Shown one piece after another: positions 35,557 through 45,021 of a stretch of DNA of 64,000 nucleotides (within the stretch, counting starts at the first letter, position 1; each line of letters begins with the position of its first letter). This stretch comes from Aurelia coerulea. Its lineage: Eukaryota > Cnidaria > Scyphozoa > Semaeostomeae > Ulmaridae. Below the pieces are notes generated by a model. The model made no database searches. It saw nothing but the letters and a program-made list of their open reading frames with translations, and was not told the origin of the DNA. The position numbers and the translations under genes are program-made. The stretch lies in NCBI GenBank assembly GCA_039566865.1, contig CM076957.1:9247896-9311895 (forward strand). Reading direction: 5' to 3'.

Positions 35557-35712
35557 ACAGCAGCCCCAAACGGACCAACAGTAACTCAAATGGGGCTCAA
35601 CAATTCCTCCATACATTTTGTTGAGTACGTCAGATGGAAGATATTTCTTAGAATGTTTGATAGGTCCAAGGGCTCGATTTGCCTTGGTCTTGATAGTATC
35701 ATTGATAGTTTT
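35557..35712 (-). pseudogene. Group 3 LINE remnant, copy 1 (5' part)
   Basis: After the foldback element, copy 1 continues upstream on the minus strand with KANRALGPIK-like and SDVLNKMYGGIVEPHLSYC-like sequence and breaks off at about 35712. There a second copy of the C-terminal region begins. Confidence 0.7.
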
Positions 35713-36293
35713 TAGAAGCGGTATCTTAAGATCAGTTTATGATGAGCGCAGAAACCGCTCTCTACCATCCAAACATTTTATGAATAATTTGTTCAAGTAA
35801 TCTAGGGCAAGCGAATTCAAAGATTGATTAGTTAGCGTGGCTGTCTCTTTTCTTACAAGATTACCGATATTTTACCAGCCAAGATTCGCAATTATCGGAG
35901 CAACAGGAGCATGGTATGGGCTGCTCATTACAATTCTCGCAGCTCTATTTTGGATCTTTTGCAAGGCGTCAATTTTTGATTGACTACAGCAGCCCCAAAC
36001 GGAACAACAGTAACTCAAATGGGGCTCAACAATTCCTCTATACATTTTGTTGAGTACGTCAGATGGAAGATATTTCTTAGAATATTTGATAGGTCCAAGG
36101 GCTCGATTTGCCTTGGTCTTGATAGTATCAATATGTTTGTCCCAATTGAGTTTGCTGTCTATTTGAACATCTAAGTATCTTGTATTTGTAATCATTTCAA
36201 TGCCCTGATCACCTATTGAAAAAGATGGTTGAGCATCAGGCTGGCTTTCGATCTTACGGATGTTTGGACCAGAGCCTATGATAAGACAAATCT
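35713..36293 (-). pseudogene. Group 3 LINE remnant, copy 2
   Basis: This runs almost word for word parallel to copy 1: ITNTRYLDVQIDSKLNWDKH, IKYSKKYLPSDVLNKMYRGI, SYCCSVWGCC, LQKIQNRAAR, then the C-terminal part with the word TATCTTAAGATCAGTTT near 35725 (33593 in copy 1). It lacks the foldback element and so shows the empty site. Its own 3' tail is missing. Confidence 0.75.
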
Positions 36294-37545
36294 TTAATTG
36301 TGGTCAATTTCAATCCCAAGAAGTTTAACATGCTCTTTTGCTAGCATTTTACTGTCCTGAATATTTAAGCGCAGTTCTTGCTCTCTTGTCAGACCAAGAA
36401 ACATTAACTGGAAGTTTTTGGAGTTCACTACCATGCCATTGCATGTGAACCATTCCAATACACTCATCTTTTTTAGGAAACCGCTTATAAGAAACGGGAG
36501 GCTCAATTTTTCGAAAGTTAAGAAACAACCCTACCTGAATAGAAAAAGCTAAAAAAGTTTTGTAATTTACAATCTTAATTTTCCTATCGCACTAAAAAAT
36601 GTTTTAACAGTGTACAGTTATAGCAACTGTTTGGACATTATTTTGAGTGCGAATTATGTTATTTACTTGTTTTGAGATCTTACTAAGTAATTTGCAAGCC
36701 CTTTAGACAAAACAAAATGAACTCTTCACTTCCGGCATAAAAAGTATAAGAAACACATAAGAAACTTTTGCTAGCAAAATGGCCCAAAAATGTAAGAAAC
36801 TGCCTACCATCACCGGACCTTAGTTTCTTATAAAAAATGAGTGTAGCTTGCTCAGATCGTTTTCCAAAACAGTCAAAATGGTGTTATCGTCTGCAAAATT
36901 GCAAATTTCTGAATCCAGGCTAACGAGAAACAAGTCATTGATCAAGATGTTGAATAGCAAGGGTCCTAAAACTGACCCTTGCGGAACCCCCACATGTATT
37001 TTACGCGGAGAACTTCTGATGGAACCAATCTTTATCCTTTGATATCTGTTGTTAAGATAGTCATACATAAGGCAAAGGCTGTTGACCTAAATCCATACGC
37101 CGCCAACTTTCCTATCAGGAGGTCATAAGGCAGACAATCATAGGCCTTAGATAAGTCCATCAGGATGGTTCCTACAATACCTGAATTGTCTAGGAATTTC
37201 TTACATTTTTCTATCAACCTAATTAGGGCATGCGGTGTGCTATATCCCTCCCTGAAACCGCAAAGGATGTCTCTCAATTTATCTTTGAAATGATAGGACA
37301 ACGGACCTTTTAGGATTCTTTCATAAATTTTAGAGGTAGATGGTAGAACACTAATAGGTCTAAAATTTGAGTTCAATGTCGGGTCTTAGTCTTTGAATAT
37401 GGGAGAGACATCAGCTTTCTTCAGTTCATCTGGAAACTTGCAATCAAAAATTGTAGAGTTGATGCAGTCAGTAAGGTACGGACAAACAATTTCTTTCGTG
37501 TCCTTTAATTGGGAGGTTGGGATACTGCAAGGATTGTTGAGGCTG
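36294..37545 (-). pseudogene. Group 2 LINE reverse transcriptase remnant, split by a MITE
   Basis: The minus strand reads FPDELKKADVSPIFKD (about 37430), SNFRPISVLPSTSKIYERIL, GTILMDLSKAYDCLPYDLL (block A), HVGVPQGSVLGPLLFNILI (block B) and CNFADDNTILTVLENDLSKL (block C). A TA MITE (36461-36843) intervenes, and the frame then resumes with EWFTCNGMVVNSKNFQLMFL to about 36294. Some stops lie between 37032 and 37070 and at 37380. The endonuclease is absent. Confidence 0.85.
36461..36843. mobile_element. TA-flanked MITE, 383 bp, inside an RT
   Basis: The ends are CACTCATC.TTTTTT and AAAAAATGAGTG, with TATAAGAAAC just inside. TA lies on both sides (36459-36460, 36844-36845). Removing the element and one TA leaves the RT frame open across the junction, which supports these exact borders. 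It is related to the elements ending at 591 and at 28597-29138. Confidence 0.88.
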
Positions 37546-37589
37546 CACGCAGGCTACTGGGTTTACAAACTACAGTTTTGTATATATAT

Positions 37590-37787
37590 ATAGCTATATA
37601 TTTTTACATTTTTAGTTGTACCAGCACCTCTAAGGGGACCATTATGGAATTAAGGTCATCTTGACCTTTTAATGCTATCCCTGCCACTGTAATTAGGGGT
37701 GTTTTTCCTTTACGTTTTTAACATTATATATTGTATTGTATCTATTTTTATATTATATAACTTGTAAATACGTAATTGTGGCAAATG
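37590..37787 (+). mobile_element. Sense-oriented LINE 3' tail
   Basis: It contains CACCTCTAAGGGGACCAT, GACCTTTTAATGCTATC and TTGTATTGTATCTAT, shared with 12003-12150 (+) and 15770-15900 (inverted). It runs into the CATA microsatellite. No coding part is left. Confidence 0.6.
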
Positions 37788-37817
37788 ATACATACATACA
37801 TACATACATACATACAT
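37788..37817. repeat. (CATA)n microsatellite, about 7 units
   Basis: A perfect tetranucleotide run lies between the 3' end of a + strand LINE tail and the 3' end of a minus-strand SINE. Confidence 0.9.
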
Positions 37818-37972
37818 GGGATCGCAGAAGTAGAGAAGACCTAATCGAATCTGCGACCCCTTGTCATGACGCTCAAGTGGTGGGGCTCTATCGGATATGG
37901 AACCTTGTTTACCTGACTGTTCTGGCTGTAAAGTCAAAGGATTACACCACTGCGCCACAACACCTTCAAGGG
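37818..37972 (-). mobile_element. tRNA-derived SINE
   Basis: Read on the minus strand, the unit begins GGTGTTGTGGCGCAGTGG, which holds an RNA polymerase III A box (TGGCGCAGTGG). About 50 bases on comes GGTTCCATATCC, a B-box-like word (consensus GGTTCGANTCC) with changes. The body continues for about 70 bases and ends at a (TATG)n tail. A and B boxes plus a simple tail fit a tRNA-derived SINE and not a functional tRNA gene, because the stems are not maintained. The plus-strand and minus-strand open frames here are chance. Confidence 0.7.
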
Positions 37973-37979
37973 GTATGTA

Positions 37980-40080
37980 CATACATATCTCTCCTGCAGC
38001 AAAATGAGAAACGAAGCAAAACAAAGAAACAAATAATTGACAAGCATATGACTAACGGCGGCCTCACGGCCTATCAAACTTTTCAAATCAAGAACTATTG
38101 CAAATACTCATTTATGGCCACGGACAAGTACCTTTTGATTCAAATACAAAAATTCTTGAGGCGACATTGAAATATATTAAGGCCTCAGAACGCTTCCAAT
38201 AAATTGCTAAAACCAGCATGGGCGTTGGGTCTTTGGGGGGATTGCACAGTTTCGCGTGGTCTTTTTGGGGATCTGATGCTTATGCTCTAACTCTCTCGTG
38301 TAAACCTTTCCTCCTTTATGTTTAGTGTGGCGTCGTCTGTTATGCCCGGTCGCCCATTACGGCCGATTAGCAAGTATACTAGCTAGTTGGCTTTCTGATT
38401 ATACTTTTTGAGGACAAATTCAAATTTGCGACAACATGGACATAATGGGCGACACCACTGTAGTCATTTTCGTAGTTTTGTAATATTTGTCGAGATGTTA
38501 AGTGTAGGTTTTAGGGTTGTTATGTATTTCCATGCTCCCTTCGCCGTTGTTTTGTAATGTTGTAATTGTTTGTTATTGTAAATTTTATGAGAATATATAA
38601 AAAAAAATATGACTAAATGGTGACGGGAGGAGTGCAGCTTTTCAATTCGCTCTTCTGTGAAAGCAAAAAACAGAAAAACGAGAACTTATCAAGTTGGCCG
38701 TTTTGTGGCTTTTATGAAGCTACCAGTATTTGTTTGTTCAAAAATTTGTTAAAATTTTCCTTCTCATAGTGTAATAGAAAAAATAAGTCATTTTCGCTTA
38801 TATCATATATATCAACTCCATAGGAAACAGAAATATTATAGACTCTGTCAAGGAAGCGGCTTGTATGGGTAGTGTTATAATTAATGTTAGAAGAGGTAGT
38901 TTTAGAAGAGGTTGTTTTAGAAGCCCTGTTCCCTCGGGGGGTAACTACCATGTATGCCATTATGGGGTGTGCCTTTTTTTGGATTGCCTTTGTCTGGCAG
39001 AAAAAGATTTAAGGGTGCCATTTTGATAAGATCACAGATAGCCATATATTTTGGGGTATTATCGTTAAGAGAAAACTCTTTAGCTTGTTAGATAGATGTT
39101 ATCTCATTTCATATACTTAGTTACATTTGACATTTTTGTGGCAATTTTAGGGACAATTTTAATAGCCCATACATTTTGGGATATGGTTTTTCGGAAAATT
39201 TATCTTTTAGTATGTGATTTCAAAATCAAAATGGCACACCCCCATCATCTGTCTATTGAATTCACTCATCCCGCCCCCTGGACCCGGTCTCTTGTGAGAA
39301 AATCTGCAATGAAACCGAAGCAAAGTGGTGTCTAATGTAGACTGCATTCATATGACTCCAGCACAAGTTTTGAAAACGGTGAATATGTGACAGAATTTCC
39401 TGTTCACCCGAAAACGGCAGATTTTTTGCCGGCAGAATTAGATATTGGTGGAATTTGATAACGGAACTCTTACTGGCACATTTGAAAAGCGCATCTTGTA
39501 AGCGATGAAAGCGTAAAATTTTTCATCGCTGTAACAAAGAGGCTGATCGATTCCTACAGGTGTAGGTACATCTCTTTGGGATCAATTTCTTCAGAAGGTT
39601 GCAACGAGTTTGTCACTGTCAAATTTCCTACCATTTTCAAATTGTGCCAGTATCGTGTGACTTTAGGCCATAAAGTCTGAGTGCTATACTGTACTATTCT
39701 TTATTTTCGTCGCCCATTATGCCAGCAGTTTACCAGGGATGTTTCTTATCACCTTACATTTTTTACAGTCAAAATTTGTTAGGAGAAGCGTCGAATTCGT
39801 TGAAATCTCACATACTGACCTAAAAAATCGATGAATAAAAACTGCAGCAAAATAATCAATTTATTTTCGTTTCAGAATGGTAAGCCAAGAACTCATTGGT
39901 GGATAAAGCAGGCTTTACAGCGAGTCAAAACATGCATTCTATCAGCAAAAACTCAAACTTTAGGTCAAGTCATGTTGAAATGTTTTGAGTTAAAAATACT
40001 AAATGATAAACAATCAACAATAACTAAACTGTTTTTTCCAAAAATTTGGGCTTTTTCTTCGACTGTTTCGCCGGAAAATG
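37980..40080. other. Mostly unrecognised intron sequence (about 2.1 kb)
   Basis: A minus-strand frame at 38712-38960 (82 residues, ending FNKFLNKQILVAS) is readable, but no family is recognised. Words such as GTCGCCCATTA recur at 38350 and 39710 (and inverted at 38440). Nothing else is supported. Confidence 0.4.
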
Positions 40081-40081
40081 A

Positions 40082-40140
<59 letters not shown>

Positions 40141-40141
40141 G
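40082..40141. repeat. (TTA)n microsatellite, about 19 units
   Basis: This perfect run follows the 3' end of the minus-strand group 2 LINE, so on that strand the element ends in (TAA)n. It is best read as the LINE tail expanded into a microsatellite. The poly-Leu open frame across it is an artefact. Confidence 0.9.
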
Positions 40142-40309
40142 ATCATCATAACATTATTTACGGTTGGTGAAAAAAGCTGATAGTTCTAAATTGAACTAAT
40201 TAAGACCAACTATTTACACAAAAAGGAAGTAATAATTACAATGAATAGATAAATATATGATTATAATACAGAAATATTTCTGGTAAAATTCCCACGGACT
40301 CTTTATCTA

Positions 40310-41774
40310 CATATTTTGCATGAGCAACTGTCACCCTTCCACTCTTTAATTGATCTCTTAAAGCTAGCACTGGTTGCCAGGCTTTTTATTGAGTCAGACA
40401 AAGTGTTCCAAAGGATGGCCCCCCTGAAAGATAATGAATCATTCCCATATGACAAGGTGTTGGTGCTTGGTAACCGTAGAAGATTTTTAGTCCTTAGGTT
40501 ATAGGCTACATCTTTTGCCCGGAAGGTCTTTCACATAAAAGATGGATTTTCCGAATTGAGGCATTTATATATTTCCAGCATTAATTTTTGCAAATTTCGA
40601 GTGTGAATAGCACATTCGCTACCCCTAGCTAAGAGTTCAGCAAAGGAGGCTGCGAAATCCTCCCACATTATTCTCAGTGCCCTTTTATGGACTCTGTTTA
40701 TTGCTGCATTGGCATCTTTCTCGCAGAACATCCAGATTAAAGGACAATAATTGAAATTTGACACGATAAATGTATTATAAAGAATACGCCTCTTGTCCTG
40801 ATCTAAATATTCTGCTACTCGTGAAAACGCGCTGGTCTTGTTGTTGGCTTTTGTGCAAAGTGTATTTACATGTTCGGAAAATTTTAGCCGGGGGTCAATA
40901 GTAATACCTAAGAGTTTCACTGTGCTAGTTGCAGGAATCGGTTTCTTATCAATTTCAAACACGTATTCCTGGTCTGGTTTCAGCCCAAGAAACATGACTT
41001 GAAATTTGGAAGGATTTGCAACCATTCCATTGTCCCGAAACCAACACAGCGCATTATGGGTATCATCCTTAAGACAGGATACAACATGTTCTAGGTTTTG
41101 ACTGCATGCATATATTGTATTGTCATCTGCAAAATTACAGAACTCTGACTTAGTAATGGCATATGTGTAATCGTTCATGAAGAAGTTAAACAGAAATGGA
41201 CCTAACACTGAACCTTAGGGGACATCTGATTCTATGTTTTGCCATTCGCGAAACGAGTTGCCACATTTGACTCGTTGCTTCCTGTTTGAGAGGTAACTTG
41301 AAAATAGTTTCAGGCTTTTTAGACCAAAACCATAGGCAGCCATCTTAGCTATTAAGAGATCATGTGGAAGGCAGTCGTAAGCTTTTGACAAATCCATCAG
41401 TACTATTCCCACATAGCCCTTTTTATCCAGTGTACTGCGACAAGCTTCAATAAGACGGAACAGCGCGTGTTGTGTACTGTCACCGTTACGGAAGCCACAC
41501 AGTAAACTAGAAAGTCTGGTATTTGCAAACGGTGTCATTTGCTTGGCCATGATGCGCTCAAGGACTTTAGATAGGGCTGGAAGGACACTTATAGGCCTAA
41601 ATTAAATTTTAATGTAGAATCATCAGCTTGAAAGATAGGTGATACAGCAGCCAGTTTTAGTTGGTCTGGAAATTCGCTATTTTCGAACATCTTATTAATA
41701 TACAATGTGATCTGATCAATACACAAACCTGAGAGTAATTTTAGAATGTCCGTAGGAATCTCCCCACTAGATTG
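40310..41774 (-). pseudogene. LINE ORF2, reverse transcriptase part
   Basis: After the stop, the frames read FPDQLKLAAVSPIF (about 41670), SVLPALSKVLERIM, STQHALFRLIEACRS, GIVLMDLSKAYDCLPHDLL (block A), then DVP-stop-GSVLGPFLF where the block B glutamine codon CAA has become TAA (41212-41214), CNFADDNTIYAC (block C), and SNFNYCPLIWMFCEKD. Past a shift near 40530 it ends with a Cys cluster of the form KEW-x-G-x-S-C-x-C. The block B mutation is a single C to T change on the coding strand. Confidence 0.85.
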
Positions 41775-41777
41775 TTT

Positions 41778-43178
41778 TCAACTATTAAGCTGGTTGATTT
41801 CATTCCAGACATCAATGGGTGCAACAAAATTAAATTCAAATTCGTCAACAATACCAACAGCCTCCTTGATTCTGATAATACTTGGATGGTTCCTATATTT
41901 TTGGATCGAATGCAGCACATGATCAGTTGTCGAAGTGACTTCAGCGTCAGACTCTGGCGGTGCAGTGATAGGTAGTGTGTCGGTTATATTTACAAAGTAA
42001 GAATTGAAAATTTCACAAATCATCTTGTCATCATTTATGATGTTATCGTTTTTTACAAGAACTATTTTGTTGTGCCCAGATGTTTTGTAAGTAAAGAGGG
42101 GCTTGAAAGTATTCCAGAAATGTTTATCTTTTCCAACTTCTTTAGGGTCTAGTTGGGAGAAAAACTTCCTCTTTGCTGCTCTGTTCAACCTGACAACTAA
42201 ATTTCTCTGTTGCTTATATTTGCGAAAGTTTTCTTCTGTTCGGGTTTGATTGGATTTATTTTTCAATCTTGTTCGAACCATAATTGCTTTCTTGAGTTCG
42301 TTTGACACATGGGTCTTGTTGTTTCCCCTGAATATAGTTGTCTTAAGGGGAGCATGATTGTCTAGCTTTGCCTTTACCAATTCCTCGAACTCGTCATATG
42401 TTTTAGGTCTGGTTGTACAGAGTCCATTAGCTAGGTCTACTTGAAAATCCTGATCCGAAAAATGTTTGTAGTTGCCATATTTGACAACCTTTGGTGGGAC
42501 CTTAACGAAGGTAGTTTTTAGAACTGGATAGATCAAGTGATGATGGTCACTGAAACCTGTTTCAAAACTCTGGCTGTTCTGAAAACTGTGCTTTCGATTT
42601 GTAAGAAAGAGATCGATACACCTGCCAGACGGACTTTTGAAACAAGTAGGAGTTTTTATCATACTGTACAGTTCTAACTGGTCAATAAGTACACTCAACG
42701 CAGGATTACTTGCCTCAAGGTTGAGGTCCCCAAATATCAAAAGGTTGTGCGTGGATCTGGAATGGAAATCAACCAGTTTACCCATTTGCTCAACAAAATA
42801 TTTTTCATTTTGAGATGGAGGCCTGTATGAAGGTACCAATAACCATTTCGTTTTTCTGAGATTTAGCTCGATAAACTTTGCTTGAACATCATGAGGCACT
42901 TCAATCCCTGATAGCTCCTTAGAAATTATTTGCTCATTCACGTACACAAGAAGCCCACCAGAATGAGCTGATGCGTCTAATCTATAAGGCTTCTTGTAAC
43001 CTGGGATTATGAATTGTGATGTAGGAAACGAGCTATCTAGTTTGGTCTCTGCTATAACTAAGACATCCACCGAGCCCTGTAAAAGGGCCACAAAATCATG
43101 AAATTTGTTCCTGATCGAGTTTATGTTGATATAACTTATGATAATATTTTTCGGATTTGTAATGCGCAGTGTTTTCAT
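41778..43178 (-). CDS. LINE ORF2, APE endonuclease and linker
   Basis: This open frame of 466 residues starts at ATG 43178. The endonuclease runs over about residues 10-235: YININSIRNKFHDF (Asn block), IAETKLDSSFP (catalytic Glu), YRLDASAHSGGLLVYV, PSYRPPSQNEKY, LIFGDLNLE (Asp/Asn block), RCIDLFLTNR, and GFSDHHHLIYPV (final Asp-His). The remainder is the linker to the RT (VRTRLKNKSNQTRTEENFRKYKQQ, FWNTFKPLFT). All catalytic blocks look present, so the nick activity could be intact if the protein were made. A TAG follows at 41775-41777; the RT continues beyond it. Confidence 0.88.
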   Translation of the reverse strand: MKTLRITNPKNIIISYININSIRNKFHDFVALLQGSVDVLVIAETKLDSSFPTSQFIIPGYKKPYRLDASAHSGGLLVYVNEQIISKELSGIEVPHDVQAKFIELNLRKTKWLLVPSYRPPSQNEKYFVEQMGKLVDFHSRSTHNLLIFGDLNLEASNPALSVLIDQLELYSMIKTPTCFKSPSGRCIDLFLTNRKHSFQNSQSFETGFSDHHHLIYPVLKTTFVKVPPKVVKYGNYKHFSDQDFQVDLANGLCTTRPKTYDEFEELVKAKLDNHAPLKTTIFRGNNKTHVSNELKKAIMVRTRLKNKSNQTRTEENFRKYKQQRNLVVRLNRAAKRKFFSQLDPKEVGKDKHFWNTFKPLFTYKTSGHNKIVLVKNDNIINDDKMICEIFNSYFVNITDTLPITAPPESDAEVTSTTDHVLHSIQKYRNHPSIIRIKEAVGIVDEFEFNFVAPIDVWNEINQLNS

Positions 43179-43301
43179 TTTTTGGAAGGCATTACCCTCG
43201 GAGCTATAGGTATTGGTGTCTTCAGAAATGTTACCATTACCCTCATATAGGCCAACAACATTTTCTGTAAGATAATTTAAAGTATGTGGACTAGAAGCAG
43301 T

Positions 43302-44647
43302 TCAAAATTCGTCCATAGCTTTGATCAAGTTCATAGCAAGCATATATTTACCTTTCTTGTTCAGATGTAATTTGCGAATACCAAGACAGGAATCGTCAAT
43401 GTTTGAATTATCCAGGGTCTTGACTTTTTCTTCAACACACAGTGCCTTCAGTTTTCGATTTAACTGGTCAACTTTCTTTTTCCCTTCCTGTATGTCATTT
43501 CTCGGTGTTAACAGGGAAATAGCAATCTTTGTGTGTGGGGTTCCATTCCTTATTGACTTGATAGTGCTCTTGAGTTGTTTAACCGAATCGATGTTGCTTG
43601 TGAGGTCGTTCGTACCGATGTGTATAATCAGAGCATCAGGTTTTCTCCTTATGATTGGTTTTATGTGATCTGTAAGATCTTCCGAGTTCACTCCTGAATG
43701 TGGTCGAACGCGAACTCTGTGACTTTTGCTCAAACCTTTCTCTTCGATACCATTTAAGATTGAATCTCCAACAACAGTTATGTATAGCCTTCGCGGGCCT
43801 TCCATGTTTTCATTTTCATCTTCGTTTTTGTCAACAACATTGCTTGCGCCATTTTCGATTGTGTTTGTATGGTCGCTTGGGACTCTTTTTTCGGCAGATT
43901 CTGCTGCGTTGGGCAACTCTTTATTTCTCTTCTTTTTGTTATTTTTCTTTGTGGTCTTCTTTTCAGTGATGCCATTGTTCGGATTGCTTTGTTTGAATTG
44001 TTTGGCTTAGCTTTGTTTTCCTCCTCATAACTTAGGCCCGATTCCTGCCTGAATTTTCCCTCCGAATGACAAAAAACTGGGGATTGCTTATCGATTAAAG
44101 CTGAAATGATTGGCTGTTTATCGTCCAGCTGTCTCTCTAGCGATGAGATTCGCTCATAGAGACAGCGGATAAGGGGCGAATCATCCGTCGGATATGGGAT
44201 TGGTTGGGCAGCTGCCATATTATTTAGCTTCGATTTGAGGAGCACCAGATCTTTCCAAACAGTTCTCTTGAAAGCAATAAAATCATCTGATGCATCTTCT
44301 TGTTCGGTCTGTTTATCAATAGGTTCGATTTCTCTCTATTTTTGATTATCTAAAATTACAATACTAGGAATATTGGTATCAGTTTTTCGGTAAGACATCT
44401 TGCCGCCATACGTAGCCTCTTTGATTACATTTTGCTTTATCGCAAACTCAATGGCCGCACTTGTCCTTTCTCGGCTCCATCCATACTCCTTTTTGCAGAA
44501 TTCGCAGATATTATCAGGATATTGACCTTTTCCGCGCTTCTTTAGTTTCTCCAATAAATCACTATTGATTGTCGCTTCATATTTGTTTGTCTGACTGCTG
44601 ATTTTAGAGTTTGAATCCTCGCTGCTTATATCACGTCCGTTCGCCAT
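43302..44647 (-). pseudogene. LINE ORF1 with SGNH esterase domain
   Basis: The N-terminal part (44647-44336) contains ICEFCKKEYGWSRERTSAA and ends in an in-frame TAG. The same frame continues (44330-43985) with a predicted coiled stretch (LYERISSLERQLDDK). After a frameshift near 43985 comes a basic linker and then an SGNH-type hydrolase (43770-43302). Its blocks are VVGDSILNG (catalytic Ser), IHIGTNDL (Gly/Asn block) and the C-terminal GIRKLHLNKKGK (His). CR1 esterase ORF1 proteins are thought to act in membrane or lipid interaction and RNP formation; their exact role is not settled. All four SGNH residues appear present. The stop and frameshift make this copy non-functional. Confidence 0.82.
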
Positions 44648-44809
44648 TGTTGTGAGTTATATTCAAATTGAGTTTCAAATTTTGATAAAATTTGATTTTA
44701 ACAATTGTGTAAATATTGATAAGAACTGTAAGAATCATTTGCTGAACGATGAAAGTTGATTTTGTTGCGCTTTCATACTGAATTAATCATATCTGCTCCA
44801 TTTCCGTAG

Positions 44810-45021
44810 ATCTTCTTCACAGAGCCATTTGGGAGCTCTTAATTACACTGTGCGCTCTCCAGTGGGAATTGTTGGTCAGATAACACCATGGAACCTTCCA
44901 TTGTATTTGTTAACATTCAAAATAGCACCTGCGATCGCTGCAGGAAACTGTATCATCTGCAAACCAAGTGAATTTACATCAGTTACAGCTTGGATGCTGT
45001 GTTCAATATTTATTGAGGCCG
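44810..45021 (+). CDS. ALDH8A1: ALDH8A1-like aldehyde dehydrogenase, next exon (b)
   Basis: This continues exon a in phase: the acceptor AG ends at 44809, one base completes the split codon, and the frame reads SHLGALNYTVRSPVGIVGQ, TPWNLPLYLLTFKIAPAIAA, CKPSEFTSVTAWML and IEAG. The Asn of PWN belongs to the active site (oxyanion hole) and KPSE contributes the Lys and Glu that bind NAD. The match in order and spacing is to ALDH8A1 (recalled: HLGCMHYTVRAPVG, SPWNLPLYLLTWKIAPAMAAG, AKPSELTSVTAWML). It ends at GGCCG|GTATGT (phase 1, donor at 45022). Length is 212 bp with no lesions. The exons with the catalytic Cys and the general-base Glu were not found in 45022-64000. Confidence 0.92.

Larger units (their letters stand above)
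40144..44690 (-). mobile_element. Nearly full-length two-ORF LINE (group 2, esterase type)
   Basis: The element has ORF1 (44647-43302), ORF2 with endonuclease and RT (43178 to about 40310), a 3' UTR and a (TAA)n tail. It is the only copy in the window with both ORFs. It carries a small number of lesions: a stop in ORF1, a frameshift in ORF1, and in ORF2 a stop at 41775-41777, a frameshift near 41600, a stop at 41212-41214 and a shift near 40530. An SGNH esterase in ORF1 is described for CR1-type LINEs. It lies antisense in the host intron and its 5' end is about 120 bp from exon b. Confidence 0.88.
7274..44809 (+). other. Giant intron of the ALDH8A1-like gene (about 37.5 kb)
   Basis: The donor GTAAGG at 7274 and the acceptor TTTCCGTAG ending at 44809 bound one intron: the two exons join in phase and give an uninterrupted ALDH8A1-like protein across the junction (HFGNE then SSSQSHLG). 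Almost all recognisable content is mobile DNA. Of about 16 LINE pieces inside it, all but two short tails (12.0 and 37.6 kb) are antisense to the gene. Confidence 0.8.

Noticed and set aside
37818..37972. Functional tRNA gene
   Set aside because: A and B boxes are recognisable, but the B box is altered and no acceptor or anticodon stem can be formed convincingly; SINE is the better reading.
39831..40142. Frame ending in a long Leu run
   Set aside because: The Leu run is the (TTA)n microsatellite. The part before it shows no domain.
43321..44010. Plus-strand frames rich in Phe and Leu
   Set aside because: They are antisense shadows of LINE ORF1 (basic, Lys-rich coding strand).
7073..45021. 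ALDH fragments as bacterial contamination or processed pseudogene
   Set aside because: Both pieces end at matched-phase GT-AG splice sites and are lesion-free, so they are exons of a host gene.
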